NCBI GenBank assembly: GCA_963823525.1
Contig: CAWGLW010000006.1
Location: forward strand, 186,001 to 250,000
DNA length: 64,000 nt
DNA from: CAWGLW01 sp963823525
Lineage (GTDB): Bacteria > Pseudomonadota > Gammaproteobacteria > Steroidobacterales > Steroidobacteraceae
Direction: 5' to 3'
Within the stretch, counting starts at the first letter, position 1, and each line of letters starts with the position of its first letter. A program made the position numbers and the translations under genes. This document shows, piece by piece, positions 52,730 through 62,636 of the stretch. Under the pieces are notes generated by a model. The model ran no database searches. It was not told the origin of the DNA and saw only the letters and a program-made list of their open reading frames with translations.

Positions 52730-53433
52730 CCGGCCCCGGTGCTGTCGCCGAACTGAGACTCCAGCGCCTCGCGCAGGAACGGTACCGTCAGGCGACGCTG
52801 CGCGGCCAGCGAAGCCTCGTCGAGCCGGTCCAGTACGGCGCACAGACTGTGCATGTCGCGCGGCAACCGGTGCGTCAGGAACCGGGCGGCCTCCTCGTTG
52901 AGTTCGAGGCCACGCCGCCCGGCCCGTATTTTCAACGCTTCGATCTGGCCGTTATCGTCGAGTCGCTGCAGCTGATGAATCGATGCCGCGTGCAGTCGCG
53001 AGCCCAGGTCCGGCAGCTCGAACCACGTCGCCGCGGGCGCGTCCGTCGAGGCGACCAGAAGGCGGCCGGCGCCGTCGTGCATCAAGGTATGAAGTCGAAA
53101 TATCGCCGCATTCCACTGCGGGTCCCCGGCCACCCGCTCAAGCCCATCGAGGCAGACGAGGTCGAGCATCTCGCAGCCCTCGAGCATGCCCGGGGCCACG
53201 TCGGCGGCAAGGTCGATGTACGCCGCCGTGCCGCCGGCCTCCCCCGTTGCGGCGCAGGCCGATTGCAGCAGGTGCGATTTCCCGCAACCGACGGGTCCCC
53301 AGAGCCAGATCACTCGTGGCGCGCCAGACAGTGGCGCGGTCAGCAGGTTGACGACTTCCCGGTTCTCGCCGACGACGAAACTGCCGAAGCGAGCGGTATC
53401 GGGCAATCGAACTCGCAGGGGAAGCTGGCGCAT
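52723..53433 (-). CDS. hda: DnaA regulatory inactivator Hda
   Basis: A 236-residue AAA+ protein homologous to the DnaA core: LPDTARFGSFVVGENREVV, Walker A GPVGCGKSHLLQ, a sensor region and the C-terminal RLDEASLAAQRRLTVPFLREAL. Hda stimulates hydrolysis of ATP on DnaA to prevent re-initiation. It precedes no dnaA here; the partner is elsewhere. ATG 53433 avoids an unconserved basic extension to 53481. It follows the CDP-alcohol transferase gene in a tightly packed operon. Confidence 0.92.
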   Translation of the reverse strand: MRQLPLRVRLPDTARFGSFVVGENREVVNLLTAPLSGAPRVIWLWGPVGCGKSHLLQSACAATGEAGGTAAYIDLAADVAPGMLEGCEMLDLVCLDGLERVAGDPQWNAAIFRLHTLMHDGAGRLLVASTDAPAATWFELPDLGSRLHAASIHQLQRLDDNGQIEALKIRAGRRGLELNEEAARFLTHRLPRDMHSLCAVLDRLDEASLAAQRRLTVPFLREALESQFGDSTGAGQ

Positions 53434-53437
53434 CGGT

Positions 53438-54004
53438 TCAGCGGGTCGGCGCGGTTTCCGATCTCGAAGCAGCCGCCGCACGACGGACGTAGATCAGGAC
53501 GTAGTCGAGCCCGCTGACAAAGGTCGTGGCCAGCACCAGCGCACCGAGCGTGACGATCACCGGCGAGGGCGGTAGTCCATAGGCGGCCCGCGCAACGACG
53601 GCCAGGCAATAAAGAATCTGCAACAGGGTATTGAGTTTGCTCGGCACGGTCGGGTGACCATTGACGGGACCAAAGACGATCTTGTAGACGAGCGCCCCAA
53701 GACCGATCACCAGGTCGCGCATGAACACCAGCAACGTCAGCCACCAGGGAATCATGCCGACCATGCTCAGACAGACGAAAACCGTCACCAGCAGCAGTTT
53801 GTCGGCCAGTGGATCGAGGTGCCGCCCGAGCTCGGTGGCCCAGCCGCAGCGCTTGGCGAGGTACCCATCGAGCGCGTCGGTCAGGGCCGAGACGCCGAAT
53901 AACAACATCACGGCCGAAAACTGGCCGTCGAGGATCAGCACGGCAACCGGGTACACGAGCGCGATCCGGACCAGGGACAACAGATTGGGAATGTGTCTGA
54001 GCAT
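53438..54004 (-). CDS. CDP-alcohol phosphatidyltransferase (PgsA-like)
   Basis: A 188-residue membrane protein: DALDGYLAKRCGWATELGRHLDPLADK contains the CDP-alcohol motif, followed by LLLVTVFV and further helices. It is related to phosphatidylglycerophosphate synthase; the real phospholipid product is uncertain because the family spans several alcohols. The ATG overlaps the DUF2066 stop by one base (TGATG). A GTG one codon upstream is an alternative. Confidence 0.87.
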   Translation of the reverse strand: MLRHIPNLLSLVRIALVYPVAVLILDGQFSAVMLLFGVSALTDALDGYLAKRCGWATELGRHLDPLADKLLLVTVFVCLSMVGMIPWWLTLLVFMRDLVIGLGALVYKIVFGPVNGHPTVPSKLNTLLQILYCLAVVARAAYGLPPSPVIVTLGALVLATTFVSGLDYVLIYVRRAAAASRSETAPTR

Positions 54005-54966
54005 CACGGCGTAAAGGTGTAGTCGCTGGCCAGCGGCTCGGCGCCGACGCTGCGCTGCGTCGGCTGAAGGCGGGTATCGAGCTCGGCGATACGCCGGAGC
54101 AACTCACCATCGCCGCGCAGAGTCACTATCAGCCGAACGATGTCGTGGCCCATTCCCTGCACGGCAACTCGATTAACCATGCTGAGCGACTCGAGGTACT
54201 CCAGCAGTTCGGAATACTGGTAAAGGTTGTCGATACCGCCGACCCGGATCGTTACGCTGGACAGGCTGCGCGTCGAGGCAGGAGCGTAGCGCGCGGCATA
54301 GTTGTCTGCGGCCAGGTGAGCACCACTGGCGGCGTCGCCACGCGCGCGTGCCAGGGCGCCGGCGTCGGCGAACACCCAGTCAATCGCTTCTCCTGATCCA
54401 AGGCCGACCAGCAAGCCCTGCGCGCCAGTACCCGCCAGCATGGCCGCAATCTCTGCGCTGTCGCCCGATTCGACCCGGCGCTTTGCCGCCGCGACGTCGA
54501 CACCCGCACGAGGCCACACGAGCGCGATCCCGCGCGACTGCGCGGTTGCCTCCAGCAACTGCCGCTCTTCCGCGGCATCGCCGGATCGCATGGCCTGCCC
54601 CCCGGTGGCTGCAGCCGGCACCGACATCAGCACCAGGGTTGACGGTCGCTCCAGGGGCCACACATTCAGCCCGGCTTCCCTCAACAGGCGATTCGTCGAA
54701 TCGGCGTCGAAACCGACGTTCAGACTCCCGTCACCCGCTCTGGAGTAGCGCTGAACGTATTTCGCGGCGTCGGCTGACCCGACGACCGGACTTGCGGCCG
54801 CGTCGCGCTGGCCCGACGCACGCACCGCGACCTCGGCCAGGGCAGCGGAAAATGCTTTTTCGCGATCGGCCACGGTGGGCCCCTCGAGCGGCACGACGGC
54901 GTCGTATACGCCCGCACCTGCCACGTTCAGCATGAACGGCAACAGGAGCATCATCAGCCGTCGCAT
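54004..54966 (-). CDS. DUF2066 domain protein
   Basis: A ~320-residue secreted protein: a signal peptide (RRLMMLLLPFMLNVAGAG) precedes a DUF2066 domain with DREKAFSAALAEVAVRASGQ, VLMSVPAAATGG, and YSELLEYLESLSMVNRVAVQGM. The family is periplasmic in Gammaproteobacteria and its function is unknown. Start choice is uncertain; an upstream in-frame ATG at 55071 would add a long unconserved segment. It is divergent from purM, whose upstream region is 152 nt. Confidence 0.85.
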   Translation of the reverse strand: MRRLMMLLLPFMLNVAGAGVYDAVVPLEGPTVADREKAFSAALAEVAVRASGQRDAAASPVVGSADAAKYVQRYSRAGDGSLNVGFDADSTNRLLREAGLNVWPLERPSTLVLMSVPAAATGGQAMRSGDAAEERQLLEATAQSRGIALVWPRAGVDVAAAKRRVESGDSAEIAAMLAGTGAQGLLVGLGSGEAIDWVFADAGALARARGDAASGAHLAADNYAARYAPASTRSLSSVTIRVGGIDNLYQYSELLEYLESLSMVNRVAVQGMGHDIVRLIVTLRGDGELLRRIAELDTRLQPTQRSVGAEPLASDYTFTP

Positions 54967-55053
54967 CGTGCGCTTCGGCTTCACCGGCACGCCGGGCCTC
55001 TGGGAGCAATGTTTGTTGTGCATCATCAGGGATAGTCTCGGCGCCGGCGGCAC

Positions 55054-55071
55054 GTGTGTAAAATACCACAC
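55054..55071 (+). promoter_or_regulatory. Possible promoter/operator upstream of purM
   Basis: GTGTG and CACAC form an inverted repeat around TAAAATAC, which contains a TAAAAT -10-like hexamer. It lies 48 nt before the purM ATG. It does not resemble a canonical PurR box. Low confidence. Confidence 0.25.
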
Positions 55072-55118
55072 AGCCCCGGTGTCGCCCTCGGGGCACCCCT
55101 GCCCCGCGGAAGACGCCC

Positions 55119-56146
<1,028 letters not shown>

Positions 56147-56150
<4 letters not shown>

Positions 56151-56821
56151 GCGGACGGCCCATTGCCGCCGGCCTGGCCGTTCTCGTCTCGGGCCGCGGC
56201 AGCAACCTGCAGGCGATATTTGCGCAGATCGACAATGGCACGCTGCCGATGGAAATCCGCGTCGTGGCCAGTGACCGCGGCGACGCCCCGGCGCTCGACT
56301 GGGCCACCCGGCAGGGACTGAACTGCGAGGTGCTGCTGCCCACCGACTATCCGGACCGGGAAAGCTACGATCGGGCGCTCGCCTTGCGGCTCGATCGCTA
56401 TCGGCCGGATCTCGTGGCGCTGGCGGGCTTCATGCGCATTCTCTCAGCGCCTTTCGTCGACCTTTACGAGGGACGCATGCTCAACATTCACCCATCGCTG
56501 CTGCCTCGGCACCGCGGTCTGCACACGCATCGGCGGGTGCTGGAGGCGGGCGAACGCGAGCATGGGGCCAGCGTTCATTTTGTCACCCGGGAACTCGACG
56601 GTGGCCCGGTGGTCCTCCAGGCAAGGGTGCCTGTCCATGACGACGACAATGCACAGACGCTCGCGGCGCGCGTGCTCGAGCAGGAACACCGGATCTATCC
56701 ACGCTGTATCGGCTGGTTCGCGACCGGCCGCCTGCGTTACTCGGCCGGCGCCGCATGGCTTGACGGAAACCGAATGGAATCACCGATAATCCTGGATGCG
56801 AACAATGAAATTGCTGCCTGA
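56147..56821 (+). CDS. purN: Phosphoribosylglycinamide formyltransferase PurN
   Basis: A 224-residue enzyme with GRGSNLQAIFAQID near the start, LAGFMRILS, and the formyl-tetrahydrofolate site LNIHPSLLPRHRGLHTHRRVLEAGEREHGASVHFV. It transfers a formyl group from 10-formyl-THF to GAR. The ATG overlaps the purM stop. The C-terminus overlaps DUF3108 by about 17 nt. Confidence 0.97.
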
Positions 56822-57566
56822 CCTCCCCGCGCGAGCCCTCACTGCCCTGCTCGGGCTGGCGCTGCCGTTGACGGCCCCTGCCACCGACAGCCCCGGACTG
56901 GCGGGCGCCACGGGCAAATTGCTCAAGCCGTACAAGGCCCGCTACAAGGTCGGCTACAAAATCATCAGCGGCGGCGAAATCGAAGCGAGCCTGCGTCCCG
57001 GCGAAAAACCCGGTGTCTGGATCTACGAGTCACGGGCGTTCCCGAACATCCTTGGCCGGGTGATCGTCAGCTCCGCGGCCGTCGAACGCAGCACGATGGA
57101 GGTCACACCGCAAGGCGTTCGTCCATTGACCCTGGACTTCAACGACGGCTCCGACGAAAAGACCGATGACATTCACACCGTTTACGACTGGTCGGCGAAC
57201 CGCGTGCACGGTGAAGTCAATGGCGCGCCGTTCGCGCAGGACATCGAGCCGGGCACGCAGGACACCGCGTCGGTGCAGGCGACGATGATCATCGAACTCA
57301 ATGCCGGGCGAACGCCGACCGGGTTTCCGATTCTCACGGGCGAAAAGCTGCGCAATTACCGCTACTGGCTGGACAAGAAGGAGCGCGTATCAACACCGAT
57401 AGGCGACTTCGATGCCGAGGTCTGGGCCAGTACGCGTGACGGATCGAAACGGACAGTCAAGATATGGCACGTGCCGGAACTCGGCTACATCCCGGTCAAG
57501 GCCGTGCAGTTCCTCAAGGACAAGCCCCAGGTCAACATGGAAATCGTAAGCCTCGAGCGCGGGTAG
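56805..57566 (+). CDS. DUF3108 domain protein
   Basis: A ~253-residue secreted protein, with a signal peptide cut near APAT, and a DUF3108 beta-rich domain containing YKARYKVGYKIISGGEIEASLRPGE, and YRYWLDKKERVSTPIGDFDAEVWAS. In many Gammaproteobacteria this family follows purN. Function unknown; periplasmic, possibly envelope-related. An ATG at 56796 is also possible. It ends 10 nt from the convergent alpha/beta hydrolase. Confidence 0.87.
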   Translation: MKLLPDLPARALTALLGLALPLTAPATDSPGLAGATGKLLKPYKARYKVGYKIISGGEIEASLRPGEKPGVWIYESRAFPNILGRVIVSSAAVERSTMEVTPQGVRPLTLDFNDGSDEKTDDIHTVYDWSANRVHGEVNGAPFAQDIEPGTQDTASVQATMIIELNAGRTPTGFPILTGEKLRNYRYWLDKKERVSTPIGDFDAEVWASTRDGSKRTVKIWHVPELGYIPVKAVQFLKDKPQVNMEIVSLERG

Positions 57567-57576
57567 CCGACCGGGA

Positions 57577-58362
57577 TCACCGGCGGTCTCCTGGCTCGCC
57601 CAGGCGGTCGAGCTGAACCCAAAGCCGCTGCAGGTCGACCGGACTCGACAGGCGGTGGTCGCCATTCCTGACGAGGGTCAGTTCGGCCTGCCCCGAGCGC
57701 AGCGCGGCCATCGTGCGTTCGGAGACCTGCCAGGGCACGTCGGTGTCGGCCGTGCCATGATTGAGGTATACGGGGCAGCGAACGTCGATTTTTCGATCGA
57801 GCATCAACAATGAGCCCGCATCCTCGAGCATTCGCTCGGTGATGACATACGGCTCCTCCCCGTACCGATTCTCCACCTGGCAGGACCCGTGCTCCGCGAG
57901 GGCCCGGAGTTGCTCTGGCGAAGCGGCGCCGTTCACGAATGCGGCCGTAAAGTCCGTCGCGGCTGCCACGGTGATCAGTCCGCAGATCTTCGCCGGGTAG
58001 CGCTCCGCCAGGTGCAGGGCGAGCCAGGCGCCCATGCTCGAACCGACGAGCGTGCAGCGACCCTCGACGAGCGTCTCGACAACAAGGCAGGCATCGGCAA
58101 GCCAGTCCGAGAGAACGTAGTCTTCGGCCTGCCCCGGCGATTCGCCGTGTCCCCGGTAATCGAAGCGAACGCAGTCGCAGCCCCGACGCTGTGCCCAGTG
58201 CTCGATGGCAACGGCTTTGTCTCCGGTCATGTCAGAATGGAACCCGGGCAGGAACATCACGCTGCCGTCGCCACCGGCACGGTGTCGCCGGTAAGCGATT
58301 CGCTCGCCCCCGGTGGTCCTGAGAAACGCCGTCACGGTCGCGTGCCCGGCCGGGGCGAGCAC
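57577..58362 (-). CDS. Alpha/beta hydrolase (ABHD10-like)
   Basis: A ~261-residue protein with the catalytic nucleophile GSSMGAW (Ser in GSSMG), RFDYRGHGESPGQ lid entry, and the Asp/His region (NHGTADTDVPWQV, GDHRLSSP). The resemblance to ABHD10-type thioesterases is a family-level inference; the true substrate is open. The start is GTG; a second GTG nine codons in is an option. It is preceded by dcd on the same strand, 8 nt away. Confidence 0.85.
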   Translation of the reverse strand: MLAPAGHATVTAFLRTTGGERIAYRRHRAGGDGSVMFLPGFHSDMTGDKAVAIEHWAQRRGCDCVRFDYRGHGESPGQAEDYVLSDWLADACLVVETLVEGRCTLVGSSMGAWLALHLAERYPAKICGLITVAAATDFTAAFVNGAASPEQLRALAEHGSCQVENRYGEEPYVITERMLEDAGSLLMLDRKIDVRCPVYLNHGTADTDVPWQVSERTMAALRSGQAELTLVRNGDHRLSSPVDLQRLWVQLDRLGEPGDRR

Positions 58363-58370
58363 ACCGCCCG

Positions 58371-58937
58371 TCAGGCCCTGGGTAACGTCACGCCGTGCTG
58401 GCCCATGTACTTGCCGCCACGGTCCTTGTAGGAGACTTCACATTCTTCGTCCGATTCGAAGAACAACATCTGTGCGACGCCTTCGTTCGCATAGATCTTT
58501 GCAGGCAGCGGCGTCGTATTGGAAAACTCGAGGGTCACGTGACCCTCCCACTCAGGCTCGAGCGGGGTCACGTTGACGATGATCCCGCAGCGCGCATAAG
58601 TCGACTTGCCGAGGCAGACCGTCAGAACGCTGCGAGGGATCCGGAAATACTCCACCGTCCGGGCCAGCGCGAATGAGTTCGGCGGAATGATACAGACATC
58701 GCCCGTGATATCGACGAACGAGCTGCGATCGAAGTCTTTCGGGTCGACGATCGTTGAACAGATGTTGGTGAAGACCTTGAACTCATTGGCGCAACGCACA
58801 TCGTAGCCGTAGCTGGAGGTGCCGTAGGAAACGATGCGCTGACCGTTGACCTCGCGCACCTGGCCCGGTTCGAACGGCTCAATCATCCCCTGGCCCTCGG
58901 CCATCCGGCGTATCCAGCGGTCGGACTTGATGCTCAC
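58371..58937 (-). CDS. dcd: dCTP deaminase
   Basis: A 188-residue protein with the dCTP deaminase signature: SSYGYDVRCANEFKVFTN, FALARTVEYFRIPRSVLTVCLGKSTYARCGIIVNVTPLEPEWEGHVTLEFSNTTPLPAKIYANEGVAQMLFFES. It makes dUTP from dCTP, the main source of dTTP precursors. It starts at GTG two nt after apbC, with AGGAAACC upstream, so translation is likely coupled. The enzyme is full length. Confidence 0.96.
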   Translation of the reverse strand: MSIKSDRWIRRMAEGQGMIEPFEPGQVREVNGQRIVSYGTSSYGYDVRCANEFKVFTNICSTIVDPKDFDRSSFVDITGDVCIIPPNSFALARTVEYFRIPRSVLTVCLGKSTYARCGIIVNVTPLEPEWEGHVTLEFSNTTPLPAKIYANEGVAQMLFFESDEECEVSYKDRGGKYMGQHGVTLPRA

Positions 58938-58939
58938 GG

Positions 58940-60028
58940 TCAGGTTTCCTCAATGACGATCTTCGGGAAGGCGCCGGCAACGGGCGTCTGCGACAGGCGC
59001 GCGGCCGTACGCCGCGCCATGTCCTGATAGGCTCGTCCCACGGCGCCACCGGCATCGGATATCACGCTGGGCTGACCGGCGTCCGTCTGCGCGCGGATGC
59101 CCATGTCCAGCGGCAGTTCGGCCAGCAGGCTGACATCGTATTGCTCGGCCATGCGGGCACCCCCGCCGCTGCCGAATATCGGCTCCTCGTGGCCGCAGTT
59201 CGAGCAGCGGTGTGTGCTCATGTTCTCGACCACGCCGAGCACCGGCACGGCCACTTTCTGGAACATACGCAGGCCCTTGCGGGCATCGAGCAGCGCGATG
59301 TCCTGCGGTGTCGTTACCACGACGGCGCCGCTGACCGGTACGCGCTGCGAGAGCGTGAGCTGGATGTCACCGGTGCCGGGCGGCATGTCGACGATCAGGT
59401 AATCGAGTTCGCCCCAATGGGTGTCCCCGAGCAGCTGCGTCAGCGCCGAGGTGACCATCGGACCGCGCCAGACCATGGGCTGCTCCTCCTCGATCAGGAA
59501 GCCGATTGACATGACCCGCACGCCATAAGCCTCGAGCGGCACCAGGCCACGACCGTCGCGCGTGCTCGGGCGTTGTCCCTGCAGCCCCATCATGCGCGGC
59601 AGGCTTGGCCCGTAGATGTCGGCGTCAAGCAGACCGACCCGGGCGCCGTCCCGGGCCAGTGCCAGCGCCAGGTTCACGGCTGTCGTGGACTTACCCACGC
59701 CGCCCTTGCCGGAGGCCACCGCAATCACGTTGCTGATGCCCGGCAGCGGCTGAATCTGCCCCTGAACTACGTGTGCGGCCACCGACCAGCTGACCTTGAC
59801 CTTGCATGGCCCCATGCCCGGCGCGGCCGCAAGGGCCGATTCCAGGGCCTGGGCCAGTTCGGCCGCATAATCCCCTGGCGGGAAGCCCAGTTCGACCTCA
59901 ATCTGCAGTTCTCCGCCCTCAGACTTGACGGACTTCACAGCTTTGGCCTCACCCAAGGGCATCCTGAGGTAGGGTTCGACATAATTCTCGACAACGAGGC
60001 GGGCTTCGCTGGCGCGATTCTCGGACAT
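58940..60028 (-). CDS. apbC: Fe-S cluster carrier ApbC (Mrp/NBP35 ATPase)
   Basis: A 362-residue P-loop ATPase. An N-terminal MIP18-like domain (about 1-95) is followed by Walker A GKGGVGKSTTAVNLALALA, DADIYGPSLPRMMG, and the C-terminal CSNCGHEEPIFG cysteine pair that binds the [4Fe-4S] cluster. Its role is assembly or transfer of iron-sulfur clusters. GGAAG precedes the ATG. It is divergent from the HEAT-kinase gene and ends one codon before dcd. Confidence 0.95.
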   Translation of the reverse strand: MSENRASEARLVVENYVEPYLRMPLGEAKAVKSVKSEGGELQIEVELGFPPGDYAAELAQALESALAAAPGMGPCKVKVSWSVAAHVVQGQIQPLPGISNVIAVASGKGGVGKSTTAVNLALALARDGARVGLLDADIYGPSLPRMMGLQGQRPSTRDGRGLVPLEAYGVRVMSIGFLIEEEQPMVWRGPMVTSALTQLLGDTHWGELDYLIVDMPPGTGDIQLTLSQRVPVSGAVVVTTPQDIALLDARKGLRMFQKVAVPVLGVVENMSTHRCSNCGHEEPIFGSGGGARMAEQYDVSLLAELPLDMGIRAQTDAGQPSVISDAGGAVGRAYQDMARRTAARLSQTPVAGAFPKIVIEET

Positions 60029-60237
60029 AAATTGACTTCCGGAAGTTTGGGAGAGCGGCATGAGCCGTAGACGGCGGATTGTAAACGAAACGCGGAACGC
60101 AGCCGAACACTCGATCCGGGTACAGCCGCGCGGCTGCGCATGGCATTATCGGCACCCGGCCATCGCCGTGGCTTGGCGTGCTTGACTTAACGCGGCCGCG
60201 CAGCGGCCCAAGAATGGACAATTAATCGACCCGGCCC

Positions 60238-62625
60238 ATGAGTTTATTTGCCAAGTTGCGCGCCGAACGGCTGATCGCCGAGATCAAGGCAGCTGAGAGT
60301 GCGGACGATGCCGGCCGCAGTAAGGCCATGGCAAAACTCGTCAAGCTCGGCCCCTCGGCCATACCGACGCTGATCGATGCGCTGGCCAGCGCGGACAAAC
60401 AGGAAACGGCTGGGTACGTCGGCGTTCTCTCCAGCCTGCTGGATAACAAAAGCTTTCCGGCCGTAGCGGCGGGATTGGCGGATGGCAATCAGCGCACAGT
60501 GGCTGGCATCGCCTGGGCGCTTTCAAGCAGCAAGGGATACACGGCGAGCCTGCTGTACGGCCTGCTGGAAGACCCGAAAATTCCCAAAGGCCCGGTCGTC
60601 AGCATCGTCGCGGCACAGAAGGCGCGCCTGCACCCGCGCGAACTGCTCAAGCACGCCTACTCACAGGAGCCCAGCGAGAAAGCAGCTTTGTTCCGGATTA
60701 TTGCCGAGACGGCCACGGAAGAACTCATTCCGGAAATGATCAGCCGGCTGGAAGGCAAAGATCCCATTGCCCGAACCCATATCATCAATATTCTCGCGCG
60801 CTTTAATACGCCGGAAGTTGCCGGTGCGCTGCAGACACAGCTCAAGGACACGAACAGATTCATCCGCCAGGCGGTGCTCAACGCACTGTCCAAGCTCGAC
60901 AGCAACGTCGACATCGGCCTGCTCTGCGAGGTGCTGCGCGACCCGGACGTCGAAACGCAGCAGAAGGCGATCGACGCCGTGGTGCGCGCCAACCACCCGG
61001 ATACGATAAAGCACCTGGTCAAGATCCTGCGCGACGAAGACGAGAACTGCCGGCGCGCCGCGGTCGAAGTTCTCAACGAGATCGGTACGGTTGAGCACAT
61101 CAAGTTCCTGCTGCAGTCGATCAAGGACGACGACTGGTGGGTGCGCAGCCGCGCGGCCGATGCGCTGGCGCGCATTGGCGGCGCGCGTGTCATCGACGCC
61201 TCGCTGGAGCTGATCCGCGACGAAGACGAGGAAGTGCGCCGCGCGGCCATCGAGATCCTGAACCAGACCAAGGATGAACGCGCGGTCGATCACCTGATCC
61301 GTGCAACCGGCGATAAGGACTGGTGGGTGCGCGAACGTGCGGTCGATGCGCTGGCCGAAATCGGCAGCCCGAAGGCCGTGCCGACGCTGGTCAGGCTGCT
61401 CTCCGGCGGGAGTGACAACAAGTCCCTGCCGAGCATCATCCGCGCACTCGGCAAGCTCGGCGAAACCAGCGTGATCCCGAAGTTGCTGCCTTTCCTCGAC
61501 GGGCATTCCAAGGAAGCGCGACTGGAGACGATTACTGCGCTGACACGTCTCGTCGACGATGGCTCGGTGGATGCCGTCCGGGCGCGACTCGAAAACATGG
61601 GAGAGCGCGCAGTGGATGCGACGGTCAGTCACGCGGCGTTACGGGCCGTGGAAGACCTCGACAACCGCTTCTCAAGCGGTGCCGTGGCAATACGCGAGGG
61701 TGCCGAACCAAGGGCCGCACCGGGTCGTACCTTGCTCGTCGAGCGCCCGGATATCGAAGGCCTGCCGAAGCCCGCCGCTGAAGACCAGCGGCTCGACATT
61801 TCGATGCTGCAGTCCGGCGACCTTCTCGAGGGCCGCTACAAGTACATCCGCAAGATCGGCAAGGGCGCGTTCGGCACCGTGCTGTTGATGGAAGACACCG
61901 TCGTAGACGAGCAACTCGTGCTGAAGTTCCTCAACCCGAACGTCTCGCAGGACGAAGAGATGATGAAGCGCTTCGTCCACGAGTTGCGGTACTCGCGAAA
62001 GATCACCCACCCGAACATCATCCGGATCTACGACTTTCTGTTCATCCGGGGCAATTACGCGATCTCGATGGAATACTTCGAGTCGCATACGCTCGGAAAC
62101 GAGGTCAACGAGAAGCCGCTGCCGCTGAACAAGGCCGTGCGCTTCGCCACCGACATCGCAACCGGCATGTCGGTGGCGCACCAGTCCGGCGTCATTCACC
62201 GCGACCTCAAACCCGCCAACGTGCTGATCGACAATGCCGGCCTGGTCAAGGTCGTGGACTTTGGCGTTGCTGCCGCGCAGAAGCAGGGAGATACCCAGCT
62301 CACCAAGACCGGTTACGTGATCGGCTCGCCGAAATACATGGCGCCCGAGCAGATCCTCGGCAAGAAAGTCGACGAGCGCGCCGACATCTACAGCCTGGGC
62401 GTCATTCTCTACGAAATGCTTTGCGGGGAGCCCCCGTACCATCGGGGCGACCACATGGCCGTGATGTATCAACACGTGCAGGGCAAGGCCAGGCCGCCGA
62501 TCGAGATCAACCCGAAGATCCCACCGGGACTGTCGGAGATCGTCGGCAAGGCCATGTCCGTCGACAAGACCAAGCGCTTTCAGACGATGGACGAGTTGCG
62601 CTCGGCGCTCGAAAAGTACATGTGA
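60238..62625 (+). CDS. HEAT-repeat / Ser-Thr protein kinase fusion
   Basis: A 795-residue protein. Residues ~1-480 are ARM/HEAT-type alpha repeats, many starting with a conserved D-D-x-V-R-x-A-A-x-x-A pattern (e.g. VRSRAADALARIGG, VRRAAIEILNQ, VRERAVDALAEIG). From ~530 a Hanks-type kinase follows: GKGAFGTV (about 540), VLK Lys, HRDLKPANVL (about 652), VVDFGVAA (about 672), APEQ and the E-P-P substrate lobe. All catalytic residues are present. No transmembrane segment. It is followed 12 nt later by a pilT-type gene, so it may phosphorylate pilus proteins. GTG/ATG start has a weak site. Confidence 0.92.
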   Translation: MSLFAKLRAERLIAEIKAAESADDAGRSKAMAKLVKLGPSAIPTLIDALASADKQETAGYVGVLSSLLDNKSFPAVAAGLADGNQRTVAGIAWALSSSKGYTASLLYGLLEDPKIPKGPVVSIVAAQKARLHPRELLKHAYSQEPSEKAALFRIIAETATEELIPEMISRLEGKDPIARTHIINILARFNTPEVAGALQTQLKDTNRFIRQAVLNALSKLDSNVDIGLLCEVLRDPDVETQQKAIDAVVRANHPDTIKHLVKILRDEDENCRRAAVEVLNEIGTVEHIKFLLQSIKDDDWWVRSRAADALARIGGARVIDASLELIRDEDEEVRRAAIEILNQTKDERAVDHLIRATGDKDWWVRERAVDALAEIGSPKAVPTLVRLLSGGSDNKSLPSIIRALGKLGETSVIPKLLPFLDGHSKEARLETITALTRLVDDGSVDAVRARLENMGERAVDATVSHAALRAVEDLDNRFSSGAVAIREGAEPRAAPGRTLLVERPDIEGLPKPAAEDQRLDISMLQSGDLLEGRYKYIRKIGKGAFGTVLLMEDTVVDEQLVLKFLNPNVSQDEEMMKRFVHELRYSRKITHPNIIRIYDFLFIRGNYAISMEYFESHTLGNEVNEKPLPLNKAVRFATDIATGMSVAHQSGVIHRDLKPANVLIDNAGLVKVVDFGVAAAQKQGDTQLTKTGYVIGSPKYMAPEQILGKKVDERADIYSLGVILYEMLCGEPPYHRGDHMAVMYQHVQGKARPPIEINPKIPPGLSEIVGKAMSVDKTKRFQTMDELRSALEKYM

Positions 62626-62636
62626 TGGAGGGGTAG

